Source: DASUFE01 sp036274675 (GTDB lineage Bacteria > Pseudomonadota > Gammaproteobacteria > HTCC5015). Taken from it: a stretch of DNA of 64,000 bases. The stretch covers positions 1 through 64,000 of the forward strand of contig DASUFE010000016.1 of NCBI GenBank assembly GCA_036274675.1. The letters are read 5' to 3'. Position numbers and translations under genes: made by a program. Positions 38,409 to 46,966 of this stretch are shown in pieces. The notes below the pieces were generated by a model. The model worked only from the letters and a program-made list of their open reading frames with translations, was not told the DNA's origin and made no database searches. How positions within the stretch are numbered: position 1 is the first letter of the stretch; every line of letters begins with the position of its first letter.

Positions 38409-39666
38409 ATATATTCCTTCCCATGAGTTCATGTACTGAAACCACCGCCATATCCCCTACTTTCAACATCAGCGTCCGGGCCGGCAGGCCAGCCGCGACA
38501 ATCCCATGTTCACCCGCGGCCAACGGCAGTCGCAATATATGCACGGTCCCCGGCAGGGTGATCCAGCTGCGGGTATCCGCGCGCTCGGTCATCAGACCTG
38601 CTATATCGGCAAAAGCACCGGCCAGCGGATCATTCTTACGCATCTCTTGCGACATCTTTTTCTTTAACACCATGCGCGCAACCGCTGTCAAGGCAAGGCC
38701 GTCCATTCGGCTCTGCAGATCCTTGCGCGCCAGCATATCTATATCCTGCAGAATTTCGGCCGGATGCGGCGTGCCGTCAACCTGGATTACGGCCGATGGC
38801 GTGTTATCGGAACGCGGCGGATAGAACGGCAGCGCGATCTGGACCTGGTATTTCAGCTCCGGGCTGTAATTGTACGAGACCTCCTCTTCCATCACGGAAA
38901 CGGTGCCATAGTGCGCGAACACGATCAACTCGGCCTTGGACTTCAGGGACTTCATGCTCTCCCAATCGACACCCTTGAATTCCTTGATGTATTTCGCCAA
39001 CTCGTCCTTGCTGCCGCGGAACGCGCACAGGCGCAGTAAATCCTTCTGCAATTGCAGCGGCACGGCGTTGCCGGTTTTCACATAAACCTCGTAAGCCTTG
39101 CGGTAGGCGATCAGGGCGTCATCCCACTCGCGCAATGTCTCAAACACCACGCCCGACAGGTACTGCATAAAGGCTGAGGCTTCGAAGGCGCGCGCCTCGC
39201 CGGCGGACTCCCATTCGCGCAGCCTGACATCGGCCTGCAGCACTTCGACACGCGCCTCGTCCGGCTGGCCGAGCAGCATGTAGTTAAGGGTCTTGTAGGC
39301 GTACAGCGACAGCAGCTCATAAGGCCGTCCCGCATAGCTTCGGGTGGCATCATTGACGGTGAGGGCGGTCGCGGTTTCGCTGACGCTGGCGGCCTCGAGC
39401 GTACGCATGCGCTGTTTCGCCTGTTCCAGCATTTTATTGCTGAAAGCGAAATCCCCGGTCATATGCAACACCATACCCTTGTTCAGTTCGTACAGTGCGC
39501 GGTCAAGATGGCTCTTGCGCTGCAGCTCAAGATACTCCAGAGCGCTGGCCGTCTGTCCCGCAAGCAGCGCCTGGCGGAAATCCCGCGTATTCGTCTGCAG
39601 GTTGTAGGGAACGCAGGCGGCAAGCAGAAGGCCGTAACAGACTGCGATAGCGCGGAGCCGGCGCAC
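38395..39666 (-). CDS. COG3014-family TPR-like lipoprotein
   Basis: A 423-residue predicted lipoprotein (MRRLRAIAVCYGLLLAAC). The N-terminal half is helical with TPR-like pairs (ALLAGQTASALEYLELQ; RALYELNKGMVLHMTGDF; YELLSLYAYKTLNYMLLG). The C-terminal half is beta-rich. It resembles the COG3014 family, which is known in gammaproteobacteria next to LpoB-like genes. Its role is unknown, but a scaffold for cell-envelope partners is plausible. It starts 6 bp after the lpoB-like gene. Confidence 0.8.
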   Translation of the reverse strand: MRRLRAIAVCYGLLLAACVPYNLQTNTRDFRQALLAGQTASALEYLELQRKSHLDRALYELNKGMVLHMTGDFAFSNKMLEQAKQRMRTLEAASVSETATALTVNDATRSYAGRPYELLSLYAYKTLNYMLLGQPDEARVEVLQADVRLREWESAGEARAFEASAFMQYLSGVVFETLREWDDALIAYRKAYEVYVKTGNAVPLQLQKDLLRLCAFRGSKDELAKYIKEFKGVDWESMKSLKSKAELIVFAHYGTVSVMEEEVSYNYSPELKYQVQIALPFYPPRSDNTPSAVIQVDGTPHPAEILQDIDMLARKDLQSRMDGLALTAVARMVLKKKMSQEMRKNDPLAGAFADIAGLMTERADTRSWITLPGTVHILRLPLAAGEHGIVAAGLPARTLMLKVGDMAVVSVHELMGRNIYAVH

Positions 39667-39672
39667 GGCACA

Positions 39673-40293
39673 TCAGAATCGGTATTTCGGATTCTTGATC
39701 GCCTTCTTGATCTTCTTCTGGCCGGTCCAGACCTTGCGGTTATCCGCCATGCTGATCAGCGTCAGGTCGACCTGGTAATAGCGCGTCTGTTGCTTATCGA
39801 TGGCGTCGATAATGGTGTTAATCGTGCCCTTCAGCATGAAGTCGGCGCCGATTTCCTGGCCCGCGGCCTTGCGCGTGTCCTCGCGCGCGTTCAAGTCCTG
39901 GTCAAGGCGCTCTTCGCGGATTTCCCCACGCTCGTCGCGCGAAGCCACGAATTCCACGCGCCCGGAATTGATCAGGGCTCGTTCCATATCATTGACGAAG
40001 GTATCGACGTTGATGTGCTCGTGGCTCAGGTTACGCACTTCACCGACGATCACGACCGGCTGTTTATGCTTCGCCCGGGTGTAATTCGCAAGCCACGGGT
40101 GCGACAACGAATCCTGGATCATCTCCTCGGCCACCAGGCGCGAGTCGGTGTCGTTCCAGTCACCGCTCAGATCGGTGACGGTATTCGCCTCGATGCGGTC
40201 GATTTTGGGGTTGGTGCTGCACCCCGCGCACAGCATCACGGCGGCGAACAGTGATACCAGGATTCCGGCATTCTTTCTATATATAGGAGACAT
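39673..40293 (-). CDS. lpoB: LpoB-like penicillin-binding protein activator lipoprotein
   Basis: A 206-residue predicted lipoprotein (lipobox MLCAGC) with an LpoB domain: DLSGDWNDTDSRLVAEEMI, PVVIVGEVRNLSHEHINVDTF, and the conserved ADFMLKGTINTIID followed by YYQVDLTLISMADNRKVWTG. In E. coli, LpoB reaches across the periplasm to activate PBP1b. This protein lacks the long disordered linker of the enteric form, so its partner may differ. It lies between an LPP20 lipoprotein gene and a COG3014 gene with gaps of 5-6 bp. Confidence 0.88.
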   Translation of the reverse strand: MSPIYRKNAGILVSLFAAVMLCAGCSTNPKIDRIEANTVTDLSGDWNDTDSRLVAEEMIQDSLSHPWLANYTRAKHKQPVVIVGEVRNLSHEHINVDTFVNDMERALINSGRVEFVASRDERGEIREERLDQDLNAREDTRKAAGQEIGADFMLKGTINTIIDAIDKQQTRYYQVDLTLISMADNRKVWTGQKKIKKAIKNPKYRF

Positions 40294-40298
40294 GTAGC

Positions 40299-40871
40299 TT
40301 ACTCCTTGGCGATTTTATCGAAGGCGACATTGCTGTTATCGAGCAGATAAACCTTGAGTCCTTCATTCATATTCTGGTTGGCCTTGATGATGTCCTGCAC
40401 TTTTTTAAGGTCCAGTTCGGCGAAGGAATAAATGACGCCGGTCTCATCGTGCTTCCAGCGCCCCAGTATCTTGGAACCGTTCAATACCACCTTGGATACG
40501 CTGTTGATCTGCTGCTGGATGGAAGCATCGGCGGTATAACCTTCGGTCTGCTTGGTCGCCGCCATATAGTCGTTGCCCATCACGTCGAGATAGGTCGAGA
40601 CCACCCGCGCGATTTCAGTACGCGCCCGGTTGTCGGCGGTGGAGATCTGCAGCGACTCATCCCCGAGCGGCGGCGAGGAACCGACACCCTGGATCAGCCG
40701 GCCGCCCTTGTTGCTGACCGACTGGGTACCCTCATTGACCCAGTCCGGGGCTCCCTTAATGCCGAGATCGCTATCGACTTTGGTAGCCCCTCCGGAGCAT
40801 GCCGCCAGGAAAGCGCACAAGGAGGCACAAGCCGCATACAACACCTGTCTGTATTCCGACCGTTTTAACAT
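40299..40871 (-). CDS. LPP20-family lipoprotein
   Basis: A 190-residue predicted lipoprotein (ACASLCAFLAACSGG). The mature domain begins GAPDWVNEGTQSVSNKGGRLIQGVGSSPP in pieces, with the LPP20-type P-x-W start and GVGS segment. It continues ADNRARTEIARVVSTYLDVM and FAELDLKKVQDIIK. It is the first gene of the four-gene lipoprotein operon, divergent from mtaD. Function is unknown. Confidence 0.85.
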   Translation of the reverse strand: MLKRSEYRQVLYAACASLCAFLAACSGGATKVDSDLGIKGAPDWVNEGTQSVSNKGGRLIQGVGSSPPLGDESLQISTADNRARTEIARVVSTYLDVMGNDYMAATKQTEGYTADASIQQQINSVSKVVLNGSKILGRWKHDETGVIYSFAELDLKKVQDIIKANQNMNEGLKVYLLDNSNVAFDKIAKE

Positions 40872-41114
40872 GGTTGAATCCTCTTGATTCCCGTTATTTT
40901 AAAAGCCGATTTGTCCTGCAGGGCGCGAAGCGCCGCAACGGCATGAAAGCCGATGCACGGTGACTTTACAACATGCTGAAATAGTAGCGGCAGCGCCGTC
41001 CGGAGCTTCAGTGTACTCCATATGTTTTGGGCTTAGAAGGGTCACGTATACGCCGCCCGGAAGCCGCCAGAACCCTTGCAGATCCAGGCTCATACCGGTA
41101 TCGTTCGCGCCAAT

Positions 41115-42431
41115 ATGCAGCAAATAGACGCCTTAATCAAAGCCCGCTGGATCATCCCCGTCGTACCTGAAAACACTGTGCTGGAGCACCATGCCATCGC
41201 CGTGCGGAACGGTTCCATCATTGATATTCTTCCGGCCGAGCAGGCGGGCGCCCGTTACTCGCCCCTGCGCACTCATGAACTGAAAGACCATGCCTTGATC
41301 CCGGGGCTGATCAACGCCCACACGCATTCGCCGATGAGCCTGTTCCGCGGCATGGCGGACGATATGTCCCTCATGCAATGGCTGCAGGAAAAGATCTGGC
41401 CGGCCGAGGGCAAATGGGTGAACACTCAATTCGTGCGCGAGGGTGCGCAGTTCGCGATCGCGGAAATGATTCTGGGCGGCACCACCTGCTTTGCCGACAT
41501 GTATTTCTTTCCCGACCAGATTGCGGAAGCCGCGCAAATCGCCGGCATACGCGCCTGCGTCGGCCTGATCGTGCTCGACTTCCCGACCGTATGGGCAAAC
41601 AATGCCGACGACTACATACACAAGGGCGTTGCGCTGCATGACACGTTGAAACACAAGCCGCTGCTGCACACCATGTTCGCGCCGCACGCGCCCTACACCG
41701 TTTCCGACGAGCCTTTAAAACGCGTGCGCACTCTGGCCGACGAACTCGACATCCCCATCATGTGCCACGTGCATGAAACCGCCTTCGAAGTCAGCGACGC
41801 CGCCGCCAAGACCGGCCAGCGCCCGCTGGCGCGCCTGCATAAACTCGGCCTGTTGACACCCTCGTTGCTCGCCGTCCACATGACGCAGTTGACCGCCGAC
41901 GAAATCGGCCTGGTGGCGGACAACGGCGTACACGTCATCCACTGCCCTGAATCCAACATGAAGCTCGCCAGCGGATACTGCCCGGTACAGGCCCTGCGCC
42001 AGGCGGGCGCCAACGTCGCGCTCGGCACCGACGGCGCGGCCAGTAACAACGATCTCGACATGTTCGGCGAGATGCGCAGCGCCGCGCTGCTGGCCAAAAA
42101 CGTCGCCGGCGACGCCACCGCACTGCCCGCCTTCCAGGCGCTGAAAATGGCGACGCTCAACGGCGCGCAGGCGCTCGGAATCGCGCAGCAGACGGGCAGC
42201 CTGGAGCGCGGCAAGTCCGCCGATATCGTCGCGGTGAACCTGTCGCATATCAACACCCGGCCTGTCTACGATCCGATCTCGCAGATCGTTTACGCGGCCG
42301 GCAGCCACCAGGTCAGCGATGTCTGGGTCGGCGGCAGGCAATTGCTCCAGAACCGGCGCCTGACCACGCTGGACCTCGACTCCCTGCTGGACGGAGCCGA
42401 CAACTGGCGCAACAAGATTGCAAGTATATGA
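41115..42431 (+). CDS. mtaD: TRZ/ATZ-family amidohydrolase, 5-methylthioadenosine / S-adenosylhomocysteine deaminase
   Basis: This amidohydrolase-superfamily enzyme is expected to deaminate methylthioadenosine and related adenosines. The ATG at 41115 (MQQIDALIKARWIIPV) fits the family; the frame is open from 41076 but only with a TTG. Metal-site motifs are NAHTHSPMSLFRGMADD, HVHETAFEV, HCPESNMKLASG and GTDGAASNNDLDMF. Length is about 438 residues. In Pseudomonas it lies next to mtnA, as part of methylthioadenosine salvage. Here about 5.4 kb separates the two. Its stop overlaps the ubiG start by 4 bp. Confidence 0.95.
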   Translation: MQQIDALIKARWIIPVVPENTVLEHHAIAVRNGSIIDILPAEQAGARYSPLRTHELKDHALIPGLINAHTHSPMSLFRGMADDMSLMQWLQEKIWPAEGKWVNTQFVREGAQFAIAEMILGGTTCFADMYFFPDQIAEAAQIAGIRACVGLIVLDFPTVWANNADDYIHKGVALHDTLKHKPLLHTMFAPHAPYTVSDEPLKRVRTLADELDIPIMCHVHETAFEVSDAAAKTGQRPLARLHKLGLLTPSLLAVHMTQLTADEIGLVADNGVHVIHCPESNMKLASGYCPVQALRQAGANVALGTDGAASNNDLDMFGEMRSAALLAKNVAGDATALPAFQALKMATLNGAQALGIAQQTGSLERGKSADIVAVNLSHINTRPVYDPISQIVYAAGSHQVSDVWVGGRQLLQNRRLTTLDLDSLLDGADNWRNKIASI

Positions 42432-43129
42432 GCGGGGCCAACGTCGATTCCGCGGAAGTCGAAAAATTCGACCGGCTCGCGCAGGACTGGTGGAACCCGG
42501 AAGGCGCCTTCAAAACCCTGCATCAGATCAACCCGCTGCGCCTCGCCTATATCCGCGGCTACCATCCGCTGACCGGCGCGCGCGCGGCTGATATCGGCTG
42601 CGGCGGCGGCTTGCTCGCGGAAGCAATGGCGCATGCAGGCGCTCAGGTCACCGGCATCGATCTCGCGGAATCGGCGATCCGCGTCGCGGACGAACATGCA
42701 CGCACGGCAGGGTTGAAGGTGGATTACCGCGTGCTGCCGGCGGAGGCGCTGGCCGCGCAGGCGCCCGAAACTTTCGACGTGGTCAGTTGCATGGAAATGC
42801 TGGAACACGTACCGGACCCGGTCGCAGTGGTCGCCGCCTGCGCCGCATTGTGCAAACCGGGTGGGCATGTCTTCTTCTCCACCCTGAACCGCCATCCCAA
42901 AGCCTTCGCCTTCGCGATCCTCGGCGCGGAGTACCTGCTCCGATTATTGCCGCGGGGTACTCATGAGTATGCAAAATTTATCCGGCCTTCCGAACTCGCG
43001 GCTTGGGGTCGTGCCCACGGGCTGGAGGCCGACAATATCAGCGGCCTGCACTACAACCCTGTAAGCGGTACGCACCGGCTCAACGACGATCCGCGTGTTA
43101 ATTATTTAATGCATCTGCGCAAGAACTAG
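42428..43129 (+). CDS. ubiG: Ubiquinone biosynthesis O-methyltransferase
   Basis: UbiG performs both O-methylations in ubiquinone synthesis. The 233-residue SAM-dependent methyltransferase shows EVEKFDRLAQDWWNPEGAFKTL at the N-terminus (a UbiG hallmark, here in pieces of a longer stretch), the SAM motif ADIGCGGGLLAEAMA, and VSCMEMLEHVPDP. It is coupled to mtaD by an ATGA overlap and followed 5 bp later by mupP. Confidence 0.98.
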   Translation: MSGANVDSAEVEKFDRLAQDWWNPEGAFKTLHQINPLRLAYIRGYHPLTGARAADIGCGGGLLAEAMAHAGAQVTGIDLAESAIRVADEHARTAGLKVDYRVLPAEALAAQAPETFDVVSCMEMLEHVPDPVAVVAACAALCKPGGHVFFSTLNRHPKAFAFAILGAEYLLRLLPRGTHEYAKFIRPSELAAWGRAHGLEADNISGLHYNPVSGTHRLNDDPRVNYLMHLRKN

Positions 43130-43134
43130 ATCCC

Positions 43135-43806
43135 ATGGCGGATAAATTGAACACAGTGCTCTTCGATCTGGACGGTACCCTGATCGATACCGCTCCAGAC
43201 ATGGTTGCCGCACTGAACCGCATGCTGGTCCGCCACGGCAAGGCGGAGTTGCCCTACGCCCGGGTGCGCAATACCGTTTCCCGCGGCAGCCTCGCCCTGG
43301 TCAAACTGGGTTTCAGCGACAAGTTGCCGGAAACCGAACTGAAGGATCTGCAGAACGAATACCTCGCGGTCTATGCCGAAAGCCTGTGCGCCGCCTCGCG
43401 GCCTTTCGAAGGCATGACGGATATCCTGTCCGGGCTCGAGGCCGCTGCTGTGCGCTGGGGCGTCGTCACCAACAAGCCGGGCTGGCTGACCGAACCGCTG
43501 CTCAAACAACTGGGGCTTTATGGCAGGGCTGGCTGTATCGTCAGCGGCGACACCCTGCCCGTGCGCAAACCCGATCCCGCGCCGCTGCTGCACGCGGCAC
43601 AGCTGGTGCAACGCAAACCGCAGGAGTGCGTGTACGTGGGCGACGACCAGCGCGATGTCGATGCCGGCAGAGCCGCCGGCATGCGCACGCTGGTGGCTCT
43701 CTACGGCTACATCGGTGACGGAGAGAACCCCCGGCAATGGGGCGCGGATGATATGATTGGCGACATCGCGCAGTTAAGGCGCTGGTTGCAGCGGCACGTG
43801 CTTTAA
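43135..43806 (+). CDS. mupP: HAD phosphatase, MupP / phosphoglycolate phosphatase type
   Basis: A 223-residue HAD-superfamily phosphatase with motif I FDLDGTLIDTAPD, motif II around VVTNKPGW and motifs III/IV in RKPDPAPLLHA and YVGDDQRDVDAG. In Pseudomonas the gene between ubiG and yciK encodes MupP, the MurNAc 6-phosphate phosphatase of cell-wall recycling. The same position here supports that role, although a Gph-type phosphoglycolate phosphatase cannot be excluded from sequence. Confidence 0.88.
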   Translation: MADKLNTVLFDLDGTLIDTAPDMVAALNRMLVRHGKAELPYARVRNTVSRGSLALVKLGFSDKLPETELKDLQNEYLAVYAESLCAASRPFEGMTDILSGLEAAAVRWGVVTNKPGWLTEPLLKQLGLYGRAGCIVSGDTLPVRKPDPAPLLHAAQLVQRKPQECVYVGDDQRDVDAGRAAGMRTLVALYGYIGDGENPRQWGADDMIGDIAQLRRWLQRHVL

Positions 43807-43811
43807 AGAAC

Positions 43812-45008
43812 ATGGATTCCATTCAATACCTTTACCTATATATAGGCATGGCGCTGGCCGGCGGTTTCGCGGCGGGCTTCGCCCTCGCCTGGCTCCGCGG
43901 CTACCGTTACAAGATCGAACTTGAGGCGCAGCGCCAGTCGTCGCTGAAGATGGCGGACAGTTTCGCGGCGCTATCGTCGCGTGCGCTGCGCGAGAACAAC
44001 GAGATATTTATCAGGCTTGCCGAGGAAAACCTGCAGAAGCACCAAATGGCGGCCCGCAGCGAACTCGACAAAAAGGAAAAATCCATCGAGAACCTGCTCA
44101 AGCCGATCCGCGAAACGCTGGAAAAGACCGAAAAGCAGATGCATGAGATTGAAAAAGAGCGCAAGCAGGCTTACGGTTCGCTGCAACAGCACCTGCACCA
44201 GATGACCGAGACTCAAATCCGTCTGCAGCAGGAAACACGGAATCTGGTATCGGCCTTGAGACGCCCCGAGGTCCGGGGCCAATGGGGTGAAATGACTTTG
44301 AAACGGCTTGCGGAACTGGCTGGCCTCGTCGAATACTGCGACTTTTACGAACAGGAAACCATAAGCACCGAAAGCGGTTCAATGCGCCCCGACATGATCG
44401 TACGCATGCCCGACCGCCGCGAACTCGTCATCGACGCTAAAACCCCGCTCGACGCCTATCTAACCGCCGTACAATGCACCGACGAGCAACAGAAGCTCAC
44501 CGAATTGCAGCGACATGCGCGCAAGCTGCGCGAGCGCGTGAAGGAGCTCGCCGCCAAGGCCTACTGGAGCCAGTTCAAGCAGTCGCCCGACTTCGTCGTG
44601 CTGTTCATACCCGGCGAGCAGTTCCTGAGCGCGGCGCTCGAACACGATCCACAGTTGCTCGAATACGCGCTCGCCAACAAAGTCATCCTGGCGACTCCGA
44701 CCAGCCTGATCGCCCTGCTGCGCGCGGTCGCCTTCGGCTGGCGCCAGCAGGCGGTTGCGAAAAACGCCGAACAGATCCAGTCACTGGGCGCGGAACTTTA
44801 CAACCGCATGCAGGCCTTTATCGAACACCTGGACAAGCTCGGCAATTCCCTGGGCAACAGCATCGAACATTACAACCGGGCGGTGGGTTCGCTGGAACGC
44901 TCCGTACTGCCGGGCGCGCGCCGCTTCGCCGAACTCGGCATCGAGACGCGCAAGGAAATCGGGGTATTGGAGCAGATCGAAAAGTCTCCGCGCAAAACAG
45001 AAAAGTAA
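43812..45008 (+). CDS. rmuC: DNA recombination protein RmuC homologue
   Basis: A 398-residue membrane-anchored protein. It has an N-terminal transmembrane helix (YLYIGMALAGGFAAGFALAW), a long coiled coil (about residues 35-140, rich in Glu/Lys/Gln) and the RmuC nuclease-like domain: RPEVRGQWGEMTLKRLAEL, GSMRPDMIVRMPD, LVIDAKTPLDAYL and VLFIPGEQFLSAAL. RmuC limits inversions at short repeats and has recently been linked to foreign-DNA control. It starts 5 bp after mupP, so it is probably in the same transcript. Confidence 0.96.
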   Translation: MDSIQYLYLYIGMALAGGFAAGFALAWLRGYRYKIELEAQRQSSLKMADSFAALSSRALRENNEIFIRLAEENLQKHQMAARSELDKKEKSIENLLKPIRETLEKTEKQMHEIEKERKQAYGSLQQHLHQMTETQIRLQQETRNLVSALRRPEVRGQWGEMTLKRLAELAGLVEYCDFYEQETISTESGSMRPDMIVRMPDRRELVIDAKTPLDAYLTAVQCTDEQQKLTELQRHARKLRERVKELAAKAYWSQFKQSPDFVVLFIPGEQFLSAALEHDPQLLEYALANKVILATPTSLIALLRAVAFGWRQQAVAKNAEQIQSLGAELYNRMQAFIEHLDKLGNSLGNSIEHYNRAVGSLERSVLPGARRFAELGIETRKEIGVLEQIEKSPRKTEK

Positions 45009-45034
45009 CCACCGGGAACACAGAGAGCACAGAA
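45007..45034. repeat. Half copy of the ACAGAG-type element
   Basis: The bases just after the rmuC stop begin AACCACCGGGAACACAGAG and match the left arm of the elements at 30347 and 45949. No right arm is present, so this is a truncated copy. Confidence 0.6.
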
Positions 45035-45085
45035 GGTTTGTTCTCAGAAGAGAAAAACCGCAAAATCAAAATCAGAATAATCAAT

Positions 45086-45943
45086 ATGACTCCTGATCAA
45101 TACTGCCAGGAAAAAGCCGCCGCCAGCGGTTCCAGCTTCTATTACAGCTTCCTGTTCCTCCCGGAAGACAGGCGCAAAGCGATCACCGCCTTGTATGCTT
45201 TCTGCCGCGAGGTCGACGATGCGGTCGACGAGTGCAGCGATATCGGGGTCGCCCGAACCAAACTGCAATGGTGGCGCGAGGAAGTCGCGCGCCTGTTCGA
45301 AGGCGCGCCCCGTCACCCGGTAACTCAGGCATTATTGCCACACCGGGTCACGGCACGGCTGGCGCAGGAATATTTCCAGGAAATCATCAGCGGCATGGAA
45401 ATGGACCTGGAGCAGACCACTTATGAGAACTTCGAACAGCTGAAACTTTACTGCTACCGGGCGGCCTCGGTGGTCGGCCTGCTCAGCGTGGGCATTTTCG
45501 GCTACACGAATCCCCAAACCCTGGACTATGCGCGCGACCTGGGCATGGCCTTTCAGCTCACGAACATCCTGCGCGACGTGCGTGAGGACGCCGCGCGCGG
45601 CCGCATTTACATCCCGGCAGAAGAGCTGGAACGTTTCGGGGTAAACATCGAAGCTCTGCTGCAATTCAAGACCACTGATCCGATCCGGAAGCTCTTCGAA
45701 TTCCAGGCGCAACGCGCCCACGGCTACTACCGATCCGCCCTGCAGCTGCTGCCCGCGGTCGACCGCTACAGCCAGCGCTCGGGACTGATCATGGCCGCGA
45801 TCTACGAAAAACTGCTGGACGAGATCGAGACCGACGGCTACAGAGTGCTTGAACAGCGGATCAGTCTGACACCCCTGCGCAAGCTGTGGATTGCCTGGAG
45901 TACCGCGCGTCGCGAGAAAAAGATCGCGAAGGCATCAACCTAA
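45086..45943 (+). CDS. Squalene/phytoene synthase family protein (HpnD-like)
   Basis: The ATG at 45086 (MTPDQYCQEKAAASGSSFYY) gives 285 residues; the frame is open further upstream only by overlapping rmuC in another frame. The two aspartate-rich prenyl-diphosphate motifs are visible: CREVDDAVDE near residue 45 and NILRDVREDAARGR near residue 165. The family condenses two prenyl diphosphates head to head. The start MTPDQYCQEKAA and overall pattern resemble HpnD (presqualene diphosphate synthase), but no other hopanoid or carotenoid gene is in the window, so the product is uncertain. Confidence 0.9.
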   Translation: MTPDQYCQEKAAASGSSFYYSFLFLPEDRRKAITALYAFCREVDDAVDECSDIGVARTKLQWWREEVARLFEGAPRHPVTQALLPHRVTARLAQEYFQEIISGMEMDLEQTTYENFEQLKLYCYRAASVVGLLSVGIFGYTNPQTLDYARDLGMAFQLTNILRDVREDAARGRIYIPAEELERFGVNIEALLQFKTTDPIRKLFEFQAQRAHGYYRSALQLLPAVDRYSQRSGLIMAAIYEKLLDEIETDGYRVLEQRISLTPLRKLWIAWSTARREKKIAKAST

Positions 45944-45948
45944 AAACC

Positions 45949-46076
45949 AACCACAGAGGACACCGAGAGCACAGAGCCAAGTAATTATTCGAAGCGCCAA
46001 GCTAAATCTATATATGCGCACAATAGAAATTCCTTCTAAATAAATGTTCTCTGTGCGCTCCGTGCTCTCGGTGGTT
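45949..46076. repeat. Palindromic intergenic element with ACAGAG-type ends
   Basis: This 128-bp element has arms of about 28 bp: it begins AACCACAGAGGACACCGAGA and ends with the inverted counterpart GTGCTCTCGGTGGTT. The middle is AT-rich. It is the third and longest full copy of the family also found at 26929 and 30347, and lies between the squalene/phytoene synthase gene and yciK. Confidence 0.8.
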
Positions 46077-46096
46077 AAAATTCAAAGAAATAGAAT

Positions 46097-46828
46097 ATGA
46101 GAAATTATCAGGCTCCAAAAGATTTATTGAAGGACCGCGTTATCCTGATCACCGGAGCCGGCGACGGCATCGGCGCGGTCGCGGCGGAGACTTTCGCGCG
46201 CCATGGCGCCACGGCAGTGCTGCTTGGCCGCACCGTGCGCAAGCTGGAGCAGGTCTATGACCGGATCGTCGCGGCCGGCGCACCCAAGCCGGCGATCTAT
46301 CCGCTAAACCTGGAAGGCGCGAGTTACAAGGACTATCAGGACATGGCGGCCGCCATCGCACGCGAGCTGGGCGGTCTCAACGCGATCCTGCATAATGCAG
46401 CCCTGCTCGGGGACACCACGCCAGTGACCCACTACGACGTGGAGCTGTGGCATCGTGTGATGCAGGTAAACGTCAACGGGCCCTACATGCTGACGCGCGC
46501 CTGCCTGGAACTGCTGCAAGGTGCTGCCGACCCGAGGATCGTATTCACGGCGCATCAGGTGGAGCACGCCTACTGGGGCGCTTATGGAGTTTCGAAGTCG
46601 GCGGCGCTGAGTCTGATGCGGATACTGGCGGACGAACTGAGCTCGCATAAACCGGTGTGCGTCAATGCGATCGAGCCGGGCGAAGTGCAATCGCCGCTGG
46701 CCGCGCGCGCCTTTCCCGGAAAAAACATCAAAAGCCTGCCGACTATCGAAAGCATCATGCCGGCATATCTTTATTTAATGGGCAAAGACAGCGCCGATGT
46801 AAACGGACAAATCATGTCCGCCCAATAG
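46097..46828 (+). CDS. yciK: YciK-type short-chain dehydrogenase
   Basis: A 243-residue SDR oxidoreductase with the NAD(P)-binding motif LITGAGDGIGAVAAETFARHG, the NAAL segment (HNAALLG) and the catalytic YGVSK. The region normally holding the catalytic Ser reads RIVFTAHQVEH, so a Ser is not at the usual place. YciK proteins are conserved next to ubiG-mupP in Pseudomonas; their substrate is unknown. Here rmuC and a prenyl synthase gene intervene. Confidence 0.93.
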   Translation: MRNYQAPKDLLKDRVILITGAGDGIGAVAAETFARHGATAVLLGRTVRKLEQVYDRIVAAGAPKPAIYPLNLEGASYKDYQDMAAAIARELGGLNAILHNAALLGDTTPVTHYDVELWHRVMQVNVNGPYMLTRACLELLQGAADPRIVFTAHQVEHAYWGAYGVSKSAALSLMRILADELSSHKPVCVNAIEPGEVQSPLAARAFPGKNIKSLPTIESIMPAYLYLMGKDSADVNGQIMSAQ

Positions 46829-46855
46829 TCTGGCATCAAAAGCAGGAGAATTGCT

Positions 46856-46930
46856 CTCGCCAAGGCGCGAAGATTTCAGTAATAAAGAAATAATTTTGGA
46901 ATGTTCTTGGCGGTTTTGCGCCTTGGCGAG
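46856..46930. repeat. Inverted-repeat element with CTCGCCAAGGCGC ends
   Basis: Perfect 13-bp terminal inverted repeats, CTCGCCAAGGCGC at 46856-46868 and GCGCCTTGGCGAG at 46918-46930, enclose an AT-rich centre. It lies between convergent yciK and the kinase-phosphatase gene, where it could also serve as a terminator. Confidence 0.75.
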
Positions 46931-46966
46931 ACAAAAATAAAAAGTCCTGGCATCATGCCTACCGCG

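Noticed and set aside
44474..45085. N-terminal extension of the prenyl synthase frame
   Set aside because: The extension lies out of frame inside rmuC and the family start MTPDQYCQEK occurs at 45086.
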